The translations under genes and the position numbers were made by a program. The notes under the pieces were generated by a model, which was not told the DNA's origin, did not search any database, and saw only the letters and a program-made list of their open reading frames with translations. This document shows positions 12,460-27,178 of a stretch of DNA of 64,000 nucleotides, one piece after another. The stretch comes from Plantago major (taxonomy: Eukaryota; Streptophyta; Magnoliopsida; Lamiales; Plantaginaceae), in contig JAIFAC010000452.1 in the NCBI GenBank assembly GCA_026545765.1, positions 1-64,000 on the forward strand. The letters run 5' to 3'. Position 1 is the stretch's first letter. The number at the start of each line of letters is the position of its first letter.

Positions 12460-14455
12460 TACGTAAGGGTCTCTCAAAAACGAAATCAACTAACAATTTT
12501 AAACAAATCAAATTATATTAAACCCAATCAAATAACCGTGAATAAAATTAACTTTATAACTCAGTTATTATTTAGTTTTTTTAGTGCAGTTTTCTGGAGA
12601 TGATGTCAGTTACGATAGATTGTTGGGGACTTAGGATCAATATATTAAATCAAGTAATCAAGTGCCAAACTTTTCTGAACTGGACTTGGTCCTAAGTTGT
12701 AACATCTGACTTCTAAGTTCAGCCGTTGTGACTGTTTTCTAATTTCTTCACGTTGCCTCAACACTCAGTTCTACAATAAATTGGTCCTAAAAATTTTCAA
12801 CAATACGAATTAATGTCAACCTGTTTGGAATAAGTCCATTCTGGGCTGGTTCTAGATTTTGGAGCAGTGTTCAATTATGGATTCTGGTCAATTTGGTAAT
12901 TAGAAATTCTTCGGGGAGTATTGCAGTGAAAGGTTTATAGAGGTTATTATCTGAGAAATAATATGTTCAATGAGTCGAAATTTTTGGATGAGATGGAATT
13001 TTATTATGTTATTAAACTCTTTGGTTCACGTTTAAAGCTGGCCTTGAAATTCCATTATTCCATTCTATATTAATTTTTAACTAGAGAAAAAAAAATCGTG
13101 TATGAATTTCGGTGGGACTCAGACTGTCAAGCATGCATTCAAATGAAAGAAAAAAGAACATGTTTGTGAATACATTCAATAGTCTAACCATAGACTAGCT
13201 AGCTTGTGTAAGCTACGTTAAACTTAGATTATTTTATTTTTGTGGCTTTTAGTTAAAATTTACTACAACCGTCCTGTGTAATCTTATACATTTGTTTTTT
13301 TTAATCGTCCCATAGAACTTCATAGATCAATAAAAAATAAGTTACCCCACATTAAACAAATAATAAACAATATCAACTTTCACACAAATTACACATTTTT
13401 CTACTAAAAATATACTCAATAAGAAATTTGGGTCTCCTTTGTAAGAAAAATGTCAAAGTCCAATGCATTTTATACTAAAAGCCCTTCTTTCAGGAGATAA
13501 GGCTATGACCCATTCGTATCCGAAAATAATTTCCATTTTAAAGCAACAATGGAACGCCATGTCTCTGGTGAGACCGACCCTCAAGACCTAGACAATTACT
13601 CATATATTGGTTTTCTGGACATGTAGGCCCCATCAGACAACAAGCACGATTAATAATTTAGTTCTTATGATTGATTTCAAAATAAATATGGACATTGTTG
13701 ATAATAAGCTCTCAATCCCTTGCTCAATAAACATTTAAAACTTTGGGAGTTACATTCACCCTCTTAAATTGGCAACGCCCCATCGCACCTTGTCTGCACT
13801 AACCGTCCACACCTTGTGAGTTTAGGGTTGGATGGGCTCTTATATCATTTGTAATTTCCCATCCTTCGGACACGCTACACTTCTGCCATGGGTGATATGT
13901 CATTTATCGTACCAACACATGTCCTTTCCTGACACTTTGTTTTCACTCGGCCACCGAAGACTTTCCATTGATCACTATTCTAAGGCCGCTCCAAAGCAAG
14001 ACACTTAACTCCTGAAATCATATGAATTTTTCAAAACAAAGGTGACTTGTTGATATAAGAAGCGAATCAATCCTTTTAAACTTTTGGAAACACATCTCAA
14101 ACTTTAGGATATATGTGTTAAAAGCTTCGCAATGTAAAAAATAAAAAGTTTTTCATTCCACCGCAATTAATTATTGTCTTTATTGTAAAAAAAAAAAAAA
14201 AAGCATACATCGCATGTTTACATATTCCATTCGCCATTCGGGTTGCAATCAATAACCAATCAACTAACTAATAATTTCATTCGAAGAAACACAAGACTCT
14301 ATTCGGAGAAATAACACTCCATTGCGAAGAAAATCACGCCACCGAGGTTCGATCTCATCACCTCATGCTTGTACCTCTAGCTTCCTTACCAACTGATCAC
14401 CTTATGACTCCCTTAAAAGTAAAATACTTTAACCATTATTTATCAACAAAAGTTA
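12460..14455. other. Intergenic sequence, no gene recognised
   Basis: AT-rich, with poly-A near 14187-14202. No open frame with recognisable motifs was found. The last ~140 bases may contain a minus-strand SINE (separate entry). Confidence 0.4.
14285..14415 (-). mobile_element. Possible tRNA-derived SINE
   Basis: Read on the minus strand there is an A-box-like TGATCAGTTGGTAAGG (~14382-14397), followed about 30 bases later by a B-box-like GAGATCGAACCTC (~14345-14357), the order and spacing of a tRNA-type pol III promoter. No target duplication was identified, so this is tentative. Confidence 0.3.
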
Positions 14456-14457
14456 TG

Positions 14458-14460
<3 letters not shown>

Positions 14461-14507
<47 letters not shown>

Positions 14508-14593
14508 AATATACATATATATATATTTGTATATGTATATGTTTATATGTATATATATATATATACATACATATACATATATATATATATATA
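14461..14593. repeat. (AT)n microsatellite
   Basis: About 130 bases of nearly pure AT dinucleotide, with interspersed GTATAT and ACATAT variants. Confidence 0.95.
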
Positions 14594-14599
14594 GATATT

Positions 14600-15485
14600 G
14601 TTTGTTCAAGTTATAGAAGAGCTACAAATAATTACATATTCAAAATTGTTAATAATGTAGCAATTTGTGATTTTGTGTATTTTTATCAATGAATAGAGCA
14701 ACTCTCATTGAAGATTTTCAATGGTTTTTAAATAATTTATCTAGATACGTACTTAAATTGTTGATAAAACATTCATGCTATTGATTGTTAACAAAACACA
14801 TTTTTGTTTATGAAAACACACCAATGTTAACAACATATACATTTAATTAATAACATGAATGATTTTAGTAACAATATATGTTACACTTATATAGAAACCA
14901 TCTCCAAAGAAATTGTGTGGGGAATATTACAATAAGTACTAGCAAATTGATTTGATAATTCTAATTTATGCTATTAAATTATCACCGGGTCCAGGCTATA
15001 TGAACTAATATGTGTGCTATGTTTTGAAAACCAGTGGATCGATCCATTCGGCTTGATCCGGATTAACCCTATTTGTGGCCTTGGCTTAAGGAAAATTCAA
15101 AAAATCCAGACCCGATAAAAAGCCGGCAAAAAATGTAAGTATATGATATCACACTTGTAAAAATTGTTATAATATTATAAATAATATTATAAAATTATGT
15201 CGTCATTTTGAGTAAATCCACTATCAATTTAACTGAACCTCACAGGATCGATTTCAGATTCTGGTGTTTAAGTATAGTTGTTATGCCATGTTCTCTTTAT
15301 TCGAAAATTCATTAATTTCATTTCAGTTCTATTTAATTATTTTTCATACTACAAATAAATTCAGTTTGGTTCAGTTTAGTTTAGTTAAATCAATTTTGTT
15401 CTGTTTTGACGAAAATAAGATAGTTTCTTGTTAGGCATTCTTAATTAGCGCAATCACATTGATGAATGTAATAAATCCATGTTTC
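14600..15485. other. AT-rich intergenic sequence
   Basis: No gene seen. Stop codons are dense in all six frames. Confidence 0.4.
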
Positions 15486-15488
15486 TAA

Positions 15489-15712
15489 GGCTTCATTTGG
15501 TTTGAGGGAAAATAGGGGAAAAGAAAAAAAATAGGGAAAAATAAGATTTTACTGGAAAATGTGGGGAAAAACAATTTTACTTATTTAGTGGAGATATACA
15601 TGTTTGATATAGATTTTCATAAATTTTTCAGGATTTACTCAGAACTACCAAATGGTGGAAAACAATATTTTCCTTTTTTTTTTTTTTCTTTACCCTCAAA
15701 ACAAATAAAAAC
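15489..15712 (+). mobile_element. MITE copy 1 (TIR CTTCATTTGGTTTGAGGG)
   Basis: The left end CTTCATTTGGTTTGAGGG matches the inverted right end (reverse complement of CCCTCAAAACAAATAAAAA). The interior contains GATATAGATTTTCATAAAT, shared in inverted orientation with the copy at 16478-16706. It has no coding capacity, which fits a non-autonomous DNA transposon. The superfamily is not determined. Confidence 0.7.
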
Positions 15713-16477
15713 TTATATTATTTTTCTTTATAAGAAGAACCAACAAGTAACAAGTATGGAGGGATTAAACAATAGACGGAACCAGATCGTTACGTACGTA
15801 ATAGTACCCGGTAAGACCTTTTAGAAAGTCAAATAGGCAAGTCAAAAGCCAAAAGATTTCTGAGAAGATACAAGTAGAAGAATTCAATTCAAAAAGATTG
15901 GCGACACAAATTATACTCTGGTCCGCAGTCTTCTTCATACGAATTGAAACATTAGTTAGACTCTGTTGTTCTTTTCAACTGTAATTTTTCGAATCGAATC
16001 AATTGTAGATAAAATATAACCAAGTTAGAATCGAATCGAATGAAGCTTTTCAATTGAAAATAACTTAGCTTTACTTGCATAGTAGTATATAATTAAACAT
16101 TCTCATAATTCATGCATTTAATGCACCCAGCACCAACTTAAGAAAATTTAATTTGATTGAATTGAATTTATAATGTATCTTGTGCAAGTACTTTCTAGTT
16201 TGACGGTATGGTCTTATTCATTCGCATTTTGAAATGGTCAAATAAACCAATTCGAAGCAAAACTAACTCCAACGACTCGATCACTAATAGATTGAAACTC
16301 GATCCTTTCAGCTAACGGGTTATTTATGGGTTATTTTTCAGCGATACGATAATCATAATCCTACTATACTGGCACATATATTTTCTCACACACTTTATCC
16401 CAATTCGTTCACACCAGAAGACTTTCAAGTTCCGAGTGGGTCATTCATCTTAATACTGTTTAAAAATAAACACTTTG
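15713..16477. other. Spacer between two inverted MITE copies
   Basis: No gene is recognised. It contains repeated GAATCGAAT-like motifs (15990-16040) but no convincing larger structure. Confidence 0.35.
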
Positions 16478-16706
16478 GCTTCATTGGGTCCGAGGGGAAA
16501 TTGGGGAAAAGAAAAAAATAAGTGAAAATATTGCTTTCATTATTTTATAGCTTCTGAATCCAGGAAAATTTATGAAAATCTATATCAAATATATCTATCA
16601 TCATAAAATAAGGAAAGTTGTTTTTCCCTCATATTTTTTAGGAAAATCTTATTTTCCCCTATTTTTTTTTTCTTTTCCTCCATTTTCCTTAAAACCAAAT
16701 GAATCC
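16478..16706 (-). mobile_element. MITE copy 2, inverted relative to copy 1
   Basis: The ends CTTCATTGGGTCCGAGGGG and (inverted) GGATTCATTTGGTTTTAAGG match copy 1. The reverse complement of the interior aligns with copy 1 through GATATAGATTTTCATAAAT. Length is about 229 bp, close to copy 1 at 224 bp. The open frame starting at 16699 begins inside the MITE end and is not a gene. Confidence 0.7.
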
Positions 16707-18207
16707 TTTTAGTTTGGTAGTTCCTATGGATAGATTATCAAAATTCATGAATCAAGCCATCTTTTCTCTCGTCATGATTAGTTTAAACTTACCGGTAGTA
16801 TCAGGGGCGGTGTGTACCGAGGGTAGTATAGGCTGCTGCAGTACCCTCTTCAAAAAAATTACTACTTGTATTTTGAGTAATTGTTTATCAAGTCGTTTAA
16901 TACTGACTAGCGGGAGTGTTAATCTTGTTGTAGTCCGTATGTTTCGTGTTTAACAGAATGTTTTAGTTTCAAAAAAAAGAATTTGTTTATTAATTGTCAG
17001 TCTGTTGAGTGACTGAAACGATCTACAAAAATGATTATTATTGATCTTTATTTGAAGAAGAACAAACATTTATGAGAAACTGTATTTCAGAGATATCATA
17101 TTAAATAATATTGTACATAATATAATATAATGCACATTATACACGATGTTTAAATTTAATCATATATTCAGAAGCAAATCAGAATGCCGATACGCACTTT
17201 TCTAGATACCCATCGCAAAATTGTAAAAGAACAATTAAAAATTGTAATGTCTATAAGCTGTACTGTCTAATAAACATATCAGAAGCAGAATCTAACAAGT
17301 TTGTCGCGTTTACTATTAATTTAAGTTAATTAAGGCCTTAATAATTCGTAATTAAGTTAATTTTGTATAGTTGTCTTGTCTTTTCAATAAATTTAAAATT
17401 ATCTATGGTTGATCTTATTCTAAGTACATCATGTACATCAATTGCAAATTGCAACAAGTCAACTTGCATAAACCCCCTAGTACTAGAAAAAAAACGTCAC
17501 AAAATAATTCTCTCTCGTAAATTTTGTTAAGTGCATTCCTGAGGTTTGTACATGCATCCCCCGGTCTTTCCTCACCATTTCTACCTAATTTTGAATTCCT
17601 AATTGTCAAAACAAAAATAACTTGGGACGTCATATATTTCTAGAGAAGGCCATAGAAACTAGAAAGTAATGATATTCGTCATGCTAATGAATAAGTCTTG
17701 GCTCTTTGACAAGATGCGGATTGTCTTGGTGAGATGAGAAACAAGTACCATATCCCTAGATTTATACCCATAATCAACACCTTCTAAAGCACATTTAATA
17801 CCATCACAACATATTGTTTTTTCTACCCTACAGAATGCTACACTACCTCCTGACTTCCTACATGAATGCCAACAGACAAAGACAACATTTAACGACATAA
17901 GACAACCTTTAAAGACTCAAGAGGCAGATGCAAGTAGAGTAAGAGAAACCGTAGTTAATGGAGTAGATAATGGTATTAGTCAATGACAAATGATGGAATT
18001 TGTAAACCACGAGGGGCTCCTACCAAAACCATGAATTTACATCAACGGATTGCAAAAATTAACTAAGAACAAAAAGAACAAATGAGATGAAGATCAGTAA
18101 AACTGGAGGTGTATTGGGATATTTGCAAACAGAGGAATCTAAAGATCCTAATTTTTCTATGCAATTCAAGTTGATTTGGAAGTCTTATAACAAATATTTT
18201 TTGAGAT

Positions 18208-18338
18208 GATACTTATCATAGGCTCTGTATTAGGTACATAAATCAGTAAACCATTTTTACTGACCAGTACATGACTATGTTAAAGTCAAATTGAAAGGGA
18301 GCTTATCATAGGCTCTGTATTAGGTACATAAATCAAAA
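18208..18338 (+). repeat. Two-copy direct repeat, 36 bp units, 93 bp apart
   Basis: CTTATCATAGGCTCTGTATT plus AGGTACATAAATCA occurs at 18208 and again at 18301 with no change across the shared stretch. Confidence 0.85.
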
Positions 18339-18504
18339 TGCAGCCAAGCATCCCAGTGTTTTTTTCCAACTACAAATACCATTTACGTATAGTGTAATAT
18401 ATTTTTTTCACTGTATTTAAATTATAGGTATAAAGTATGTAAAGTTAAATTTAATAATATTATAAAATCAATCACCTTAACTAAATATTACTTTCGTAAA
18501 TATT

Positions 18505-18620
18505 AGACCACTAGTTGAAAGTTGGTTAGTGAGGCTGGCATGGTTACTTACAAGTTCGACCCACACGCTTGATTTATACGATATTATCTCGCCTAGATAT
18601 CATACTGTATGTGTTTACGC
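18505..18620 (+). mobile_element. Weak tRNA-like SINE candidate
   Basis: AAAGTTGGTTAGTGAGG (A-box-like) is followed about 30 bases later by AAGTTCGACCCAC (B-box-like) at ~18517-18565. Neither a 3' tail nor a target duplication could be identified. Confidence 0.25.
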
Positions 18621-19000
18621 TTGAAACCACATAAAAATGCTCATACTATCGAGACCAACCCTAATGGGGGCTTATTAGAGTTAGTCACGGCACCCGCCAC
18701 GCTGACAACGTATGAGACAAGCGACGGGCATAATGTAGTATGAGTTCAATTTTAGTCATTAGTCTCACAACATTTTGACTCCACGACGATCACTACCCAC
18801 TTAACTACTACGGTAGTTTGAGTGTCTGTATTTGTACCATTTATCCTATTCGATTTTAATTGATGTGGAATGTAGTAAATAATCTTTCTACTTTGTGAAG
18901 TTAAATGGTCGTCAATTTTCTAGATGGAAGTAAAGATGCAATAATAATCTCATATGGACTATAGTCCAAAATTTTAGAAAGTCTGTAATCTATGTTTGTC

Positions 19001-19007
19001 TATAAAG
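19001..19007 (+). promoter_or_regulatory. TATA box of the MAPKKK gene (candidate)
   Basis: TATAAAG lies 264 bases upstream of the chosen ATG (19265). It is followed by a pyrimidine-rich leader (19060-19150) and an (AATC)n run at ~19212-19238. A long 5' leader is common for this kinase class. Position is the only evidence. Confidence 0.4.
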
Positions 19008-19264
19008 TCTAACAACCTTAACATGAAATTCAATTTTTAACAATCCCCACCCTTTTTGTGCGGTAACACCTTCATCTTCTTATTCTTCTTCGTCATCATC
19101 ATTTCATTTCTCCAATCCCCTGTTTTTTCCTCAATTTCTTCTCCACAATCTCAATGCCAATTCCTATCCAAAACCCTACCAATCCGGAACCAAACATTCG
19201 CCATTGCCATTAACAATCAATCAATCAATCAATCGATATACCTATCGGTTCGGTCATCATCACC

Positions 19265-22200
19265 ATGCGGTGGTGGCAATTCTCCTCCTCCTCTTCCTCG
19301 TCTTCTTCGAAGCAACATTCTCAGGACGACAGCGAGATTAGGTATACTGCTCCACGACTCAGCTTATTCTCCGCTCGCCGGATCCGCCATAACGCGCGGA
19401 AGCTCCGGTCGCCGAGCCAATCGACCGCTTCTTCGTCTTCTCCTTCTCCGTCGCCTCATCCTTTGCCGCTACCGGAATTGCATGTGCTGTTACGGCAGGA
19501 CCCTAAGTTTGCTAAATACAACGTCCTCTGCCATCGCCTTCGACTCAATTTGGGAGAGTCGATGACCGAGATACCATGACCGAAGCCATTGAGAGGCTTA
19601 AGGGGATTAAGAGGTATAATCACAATAATTATAATGATTAAATAAATTATTTCCGTCGGTTTGAATTATGATCATCATCTTAAGATGTTTATGTTCTGCA
19701 TTATGTTGTTATCATGATATGATATTATAGGGTGAATGCATTATACATGATGTTTTTTTCATTCATGATTGTTAATTTGTTATCTTCTTCTGTTGCTTGC
19801 TTTTTCTGTTGGTGATTGTATGGATTCTAGTGTCATTTCGTATTCTATAACCCTGCGAAAAGGCTTGGTGACGTTCCGTTTATCATTACTAAACCTCGGG
19901 TTTGACTTGAATTGATTTTGTGTCTTGCAATTTCTTAAACCTCATTCATCTCCTTCCATCAAGATATTAATGCCTGCTCTGTTTGGTGATGGTGTTTGTT
20001 TTTGCCTTTTGCAATGATTAGTTTGTTTTAAATGTTCATGTAGTGGTGCCATCCGGTTTTGTGATTTCATCATGTCGAATCTACTTTGTAAATCTGTTTG
20101 GGATGTTTCATTTAGTGAAAATGGTTGATACTGATTGTTTTATACATTTTTTTTGTTTGTTTTTTGAAAAAAAACAGCAAATCATCAGGCCAGGATACTG
20201 AAAGTCGGTCATCCAGGAAGTCGATACAAAAGCAAAATACAAAAAATAGATACAAAATTACCATCCCTACCAGTGCTCCAACTACTCCTTATTCAAGCCC
20301 TATACTGAGTCCTCCAAGCACTGATATGCAGTAACTCGATTCATTACTCCCGTGGTGCTTTTGAAGCTTGGTCGGCACCTGAGTTGCCTCCTTCAGATGG
20401 ACGTGGAAGTTTTTTGTACAGATGGTCTTCTGAGCAAAATGCATCAAGTATTGATAGTTCTTCTCCTATCCAGAGTCCCAGTTCCTCAGAATTGTTGAAT
20501 CCCAGAATGTCGTGCGAGACTCCATTAGGGCGGCGAGAAAGTAATGCTCAGGCCACCGTGCATCCTCTACCTCTTCCTCCAGTTGCTGCGGTGGCTTCAC
20601 AGTCTACTCCTATTTCCCCATTATGTGATTCTCAAGGGGCTTCGATCCCTTTAGGCTCAACTCCAATTCCGTCGGATGCTGCTAAACCTGAATTTCCTGG
20701 AGCTCACATCTCTTCACAGCAAGCTTCGGTTTCTGCAGTTTCAAATAAACCTGACCTGTTGCCCATGAATTCCCAGTGGCAAAAGGGAAAGCTTATTGGA
20801 AGGGGAACATTTGGAAGTGTGTATGTGGCTTCCAACAGGTATGAAGGATTATATATTACTACTTCAAAGAGTCAATATAATATGAATTAGTAATTAGCTT
20901 TTTCTGCAACAGACAGAATGGAGCCTTGTGTGCTATGAAAGAAGTTGAAATTTTACCAGATGATTCAAAGTCTGCAGAGTGTATGAGACAGTTGGAGCAG
21001 GTTTGTTTAAGCTATCCTTGTGTCCATACTTTAAAGTATTACATGATACTTAGGTCCTCATATCCCCCCCCCCTTCTTGTTCTTCTTCTGTTTTTCAATG
21101 AATATATTGTAGAATTGGTTTTGAATAGTGTGATTTGATTTTGTTTCCTCAAGTATAGGGTACATTAGTATGTCCTGGTGTTACAAATTGACGTAATGGA
21201 ACCCAGGAACATAGAAGAAAATGGATTGCAAAATGTGTACTTATACTTTGGTATTGACATCAATCATTACCATTGGCTGCCTGAACCATGTACTTATTAT
21301 ACTTTGGTATTGTAATTGTTTCTGCAATAGGTTTCATACGCTAGAAACTGAAACTAGTGAATCACTATAAACCTCGCCTTGAGAAGCATAACTGCCTTTG
21401 TCTTAATAGCTCACCCATATTCACTGGGGAGAAATATATGATCGAATATTGTTTTATTCCTGCTGAAGTTAATATAGCATATTTAGGGTATGGAACCTTC
21501 ATCCAAAACCAAAATGGCATAGTTTGATGGTACATAGATTATTTTTTCCTCCTGGAAAAGAAAAGTCAGTTTTGATATTCAGAGGATCTTCCGTGCTTCC
21601 CCAATTCTAATTGGTCGTGTCTGTACATGATTTGCATATTCCTCCCTACTTTCTTCAACCGTTATAAGATCTTGAACTTATTGTTCTTTGATCATTTCCA
21701 GGAAATTAAAATTTCAGCCGCTTAAAGCATCCAAATATAGTGCAGTATTATGGCAGTGAAATAGTAAGTTAATATTGTTCTCTTTTAAGCTCAATTGTCT
21801 TCTTAGTGCCATTTCTACAATCTAGTTAGAGTCTCACTTGTGTTCATGCATGCAGGTTGGGGACAAATTCTACATTTACCTAGAATATGTTCATCCTGGT
21901 TCAATCAATAGATTTATCCAGGACCATTGTGGGCAATTACAGAGTCGGTTGTTCAAATTTTACTCGCCATATACTTTGTGGATTAGCATATTTACACAGG
22001 AAAAGACCATACACAGGTAAACGCTTTCCACTACATTTTTATTGATATTCTAAATCTCTTTGAAATGTTCACCAATGGTTCTTGGGTTTCTTTTGTGTTT
22101 CCATTATCCTCAAGGCATCTGGATTGTTTGATAAGCAGTCAATAGTGCCTAAGTCTTACATTGCCTGGGACATAAGAGTGTTCATAATATTGTAGTGGAA

Positions 22201-24742
22201 TATCTCTCCTCCGAGCTTTGTTAAATAAATTATTATCCATAGCTTAAAGAACTATGATTGGAATTTATTTTCCGGTTTATTGAGCTTCATTTCTTGCTGA
22301 CTCAGTCTGATGTTTCTTGAAATTTTAGGATATTAAAGGTGCCAATTTACTTGTTGATGCATATGGAGTTGTCAAGCTTGCTGATTTTGGGACGCCAAAG
22401 CACGTGAGTTTATCACGCCTTCAGTATCATCAAATACACCAAGTATCTATCACATATAATTGTATAATAGGATAGAAAACTATTGATATGGAATCTTGAT
22501 GTGTTAACAAGTAGGATCAAGTTTAAGAGAAATGAAAAACTATGAAGCATAATCTAAGGAAACTACCAGTCCAACTAATGAAAACATATATATTAACGTA
22601 TCAAACATGGGGCACAGGAGTAGCCTTAAATTTATAGGCTAGCATATAAAACTTAACCAGGAGCTAGCTTTCTGAGCATGCAATTGGAAATCTTTCGATT
22701 GAGTGATGCTTTACTTAACATGAGCAATACTGTCCCTGAGAATGCTATAGCTATGCACTGGGTACTAGTTTCCTTGACGTGGAGGTTCTCTTCTTCTTTT
22801 AAATGTTTGAGTTAGCTTCTGTATCCTGCAATTGCTTTGCCCCTTGATCCTCTGAGTTGATAGATCTTCAATGTAAAACCAATAGCGAGACTAGATCAGT
22901 GTTCAAGCTGGGTTAACAAACATCATCTAAACAGATGTATCTATCATTACCAAATCATGGAAGCGTGAAATATGGACTGGTTTTGATCTGTAGCGGAGAT
23001 TTGTTCTTCAATACCCATTACCCTGCCTTGTTTATTCAAGATGATCCTTTACCTAGACGTTTGACTAGAGTGACAATCCATATATGCAAAGATACATATC
23101 GATATTGGACACTTGGTGACCACCTTATTTGTCGTAGTATAAGTGCATTAGCTTAGACAGAATTGTAAGTGACCATCAATATTTCTATGACTAAGAGTCA
23201 AACCAGTTAAACATCCTAATGCATCAAATCTGATATCAGTCAATAGTGTTTGTGATTTCATTTTTGTCTAAATTTCTTATTGCAGCTGACTGGGCAATTT
23301 ACAGATCTATCATTGAAGGGTAGTCCTTATTGGCTGGCTCCTGAGGTGCAGATGTATTCTTTAGCCTCAATATCTATCCTGTATTTTTGTTGCCGAAATT
23401 GTTCACATATGTAGAATATTTAAGTGTCATTCTTTCTCGCAGCTCTTGCAGTCAATAATGCAAAAGACGCTTAGCTCTGATCAAGCATTAGCAGTTGATA
23501 TTTGGAGTCTGGGGTGTACCATTATTGAAATGATGAATGGAAAACCTCCTTGGAGTGAGTATGAAGGGGTAAGCATCAGATACTTTAACTGTCCTCTGGT
23601 CTTTTATCTGAAAGAATTTCAAATGCTAGCAAGCAATATCTGGAACCTAAAATTTTGAAAAAACTGATCTAAAATATAATTTTGCATTAGATATGTTGCT
23701 TATTATTCCAGTTGAGCATATACTCAATTGTTGACACCTTTGTCGGCCTTTGAACTAAGATCAAGTGCTTCTTGTTTTTCTAATTGTTGAATTTGTCTAT
23801 TCAGGCTGCAGCATTGTTCAAGGTCTTACACGAGAGCCCATCAATACCTGAAGCACTTTCAGCAGACGGAAAGGATTTTCTGGAATGCTGCTTGCGTAGA
23901 AATCCCGCAGACAGGCCAACAGCTGGCAAGTTGCTGGATCATCCATTTGTTAACTATTCGCTACAGCCTGATGCTAGCACCAAGCCACTTAAGGAGAGAA
24001 GATCAGTGGTACCTACTTCTATACATATTACATTTGTTGCATTTTGGGTCAAGATTGATCTCTTGATAGCTTAATTATACGATTCAGCTTCCTTTATGCA
24101 TAAGTTGACTTATGGTGGATAGAACCTGATTATACTTTATTTGTATAAAATAATAATGGATGGTGTTAAAGCAGTAACGAAAGGCATATCATGTCGTAAT
24201 GAATAAGGATGGGTTAACTATGGATGTATAACCAGGCTAGCTGTAGAGTCCACTGGATTTTCCAAACGTAGTGTTAACTTTTGAATGAACCATCGTTTAC
24301 CTGAGTTAATCAGTTGAATCAATTGTGATACAAGCAAGCTACTTGGTGAACAACTTTAAATGGTATCTCTTCGTTTGGTTTTTTACTGTTCATCTTTATG
24401 CTTGACTTCATCAGGACAAACCGCAATTAAGGGAAAGGCGGAACCATAAACTCAACCAGGTGCCTGCTTCATGTGAAATTGATGTCAAGAAGGGGAAATT
24501 GGTTAACAAGTAAGTGCTGCATCCTGCATTTGTACTTGTGATCAATACCAACCTGAAAATTGGCATTGGCATTTTTTTAACTTTTAACTTCTGTGGCTTC
24601 AGCTTCATGCATGATTCTTTTTCTTCAGAGAGACAACCCAACAAGGTCCCCACCAAGTATCCCGTATAGCAGTGCCTCCCTTCCATCTCCTCGCTCAACT
24701 CTTGAGGCTTTTCCCACTTTGTCCCCACTAAGCTCGATCTAA
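19265..24742 (+). pseudogene. MAPKKK5: MAPKKK5/MAPKKK3-like protein kinase, 11 exons, reading frame broken
   Basis: Plant MEKK-type MAP kinase kinase kinase, which phosphorylates MAPKKs in immune and developmental cascades. Exons inferred by eye: 19265-19613, 20178-20838, 20913-21000, 21702-21763, 21856-22016, 22329-22403, 23286-23345, 23443-23568, 23805-24008, 24415-24509 and 24631-24742, with GT-AG introns. The N terminus MRWWQFSSSSSS and the HPLPLP motifs resemble Arabidopsis MAPKKK5. Kinase landmarks: GRGTFGSVYVA (P-loop), CAMKEVEILPDD (VAIK Lys), [43 protein letters not shown] and NPADRPTA. The C-terminal tail ends SPRSTLEAFPTLSPLSSI. Frame breaks occur near 19523-19526, 20327-20333, 21710-21716, 21937-21940, 21954-21957 and 22001-22004, and one base appears to be missing at the exon-5 donor (22016-22018). 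DFGTPKH replaces the usual DFGMAKH, and WLAPE replaces WMAPE. Either a decaying gene or uncorrected sequence. Confidence 0.8.
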
Positions 24743-25463
24743 TCCTGATTGTCCTATCACCCATCTTATTATCATATGGGGTGCTAGTACATTATGGCAT
24801 GGCAAAAGCTAGGGAATTGCCATACATTTTTCCAGTGTGGCATTCCCTTAAGTTTCGACTGTGTTGGCCTTATTATTGTTGGTGACGCAGCGAGAGAGGG
24901 ACACTTGCTTTCCTGGATATGGAGATTGTAGGCTTGTATAGCCTTATCAAGCAGAAAACAGAGCTGATGTATATTTGAATGAAAATGTACGCTAATTGAA
25001 TTAAGTTGGTGTTTAGGAAACGAAGTACATAGATTTAGTCAATAGGATTCTGATGATGTAGGCAGTTGTATAGTTTGTAGGAACATATACACTCCATTTT
25101 AATTTACTGATCGAGTTCTTAAAGTTATTTCAAATTTACTGGTATCTATCTGATTCATGAATATGAATTTCTTGTTTTTAAAACACCAATGTAGAACAGT
25201 GAACACCTTAAATTTTCGATAATAATTTAAATGTTTGTCTGTATTGTAGTATTATATATTTAGTAGACAGAGTAAGTTTGAATGAGAGAAAATTTGATTT
25301 TAATTAGCTGGTGGGGTTGAAAATTATAAGAAAAAGGTACTACATTACAACTTCCACGCATAAAATGCAAGAAAAAGGTAAAACATTTATAACTTGATCA
25401 CAAAATACATAACCTTTGCAGCATAATGTCTATGATGGAAATTAACATAAACAAGCATTTTCA
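24743..25463. other. Convergent 3' flanks of the kinase and peroxidase
   Basis: This stretch holds the 3' untranslated region of the kinase and, on the other strand, that of the peroxidase. No further gene is visible. The open frame on the minus strand across 24411-24764 is a shadow of the last kinase exons. Confidence 0.5.
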
Positions 25464-27146
<1,683 letters not shown>

Positions 27147-27178
27147 TTATGGACACTTATCAGCATGGGGAGCACTGC

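Larger units (their letters stand above)
16707..18990. other. Intergenic region upstream of the MAPKKK gene
   Basis: No host gene is recognised. It contains a 36-bp direct repeat (18208 and 18301) and a weak SINE-like segment near 18515. Minus-strand open stretches at 17415-17633 and 17659-17898 have no recognisable motif. Confidence 0.35.

Noticed and set aside
16699..16953. 84-codon plus-strand frame
   Set aside because: It starts inside the terminus of a MITE and has no motif or splice context.
19056..19565. 169-codon open frame overlapping kinase exon 1
   Set aside because: It lies in a different frame from the MRWWQF start at 19265, encodes no kinase-family N terminus, and covers 5' leader sequence. 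It is open by chance.
24411..24764. 117-codon minus-strand frame
   Set aside because: Antisense shadow of the last two kinase exons, which have matching splice sites and the conserved C-terminal tail.
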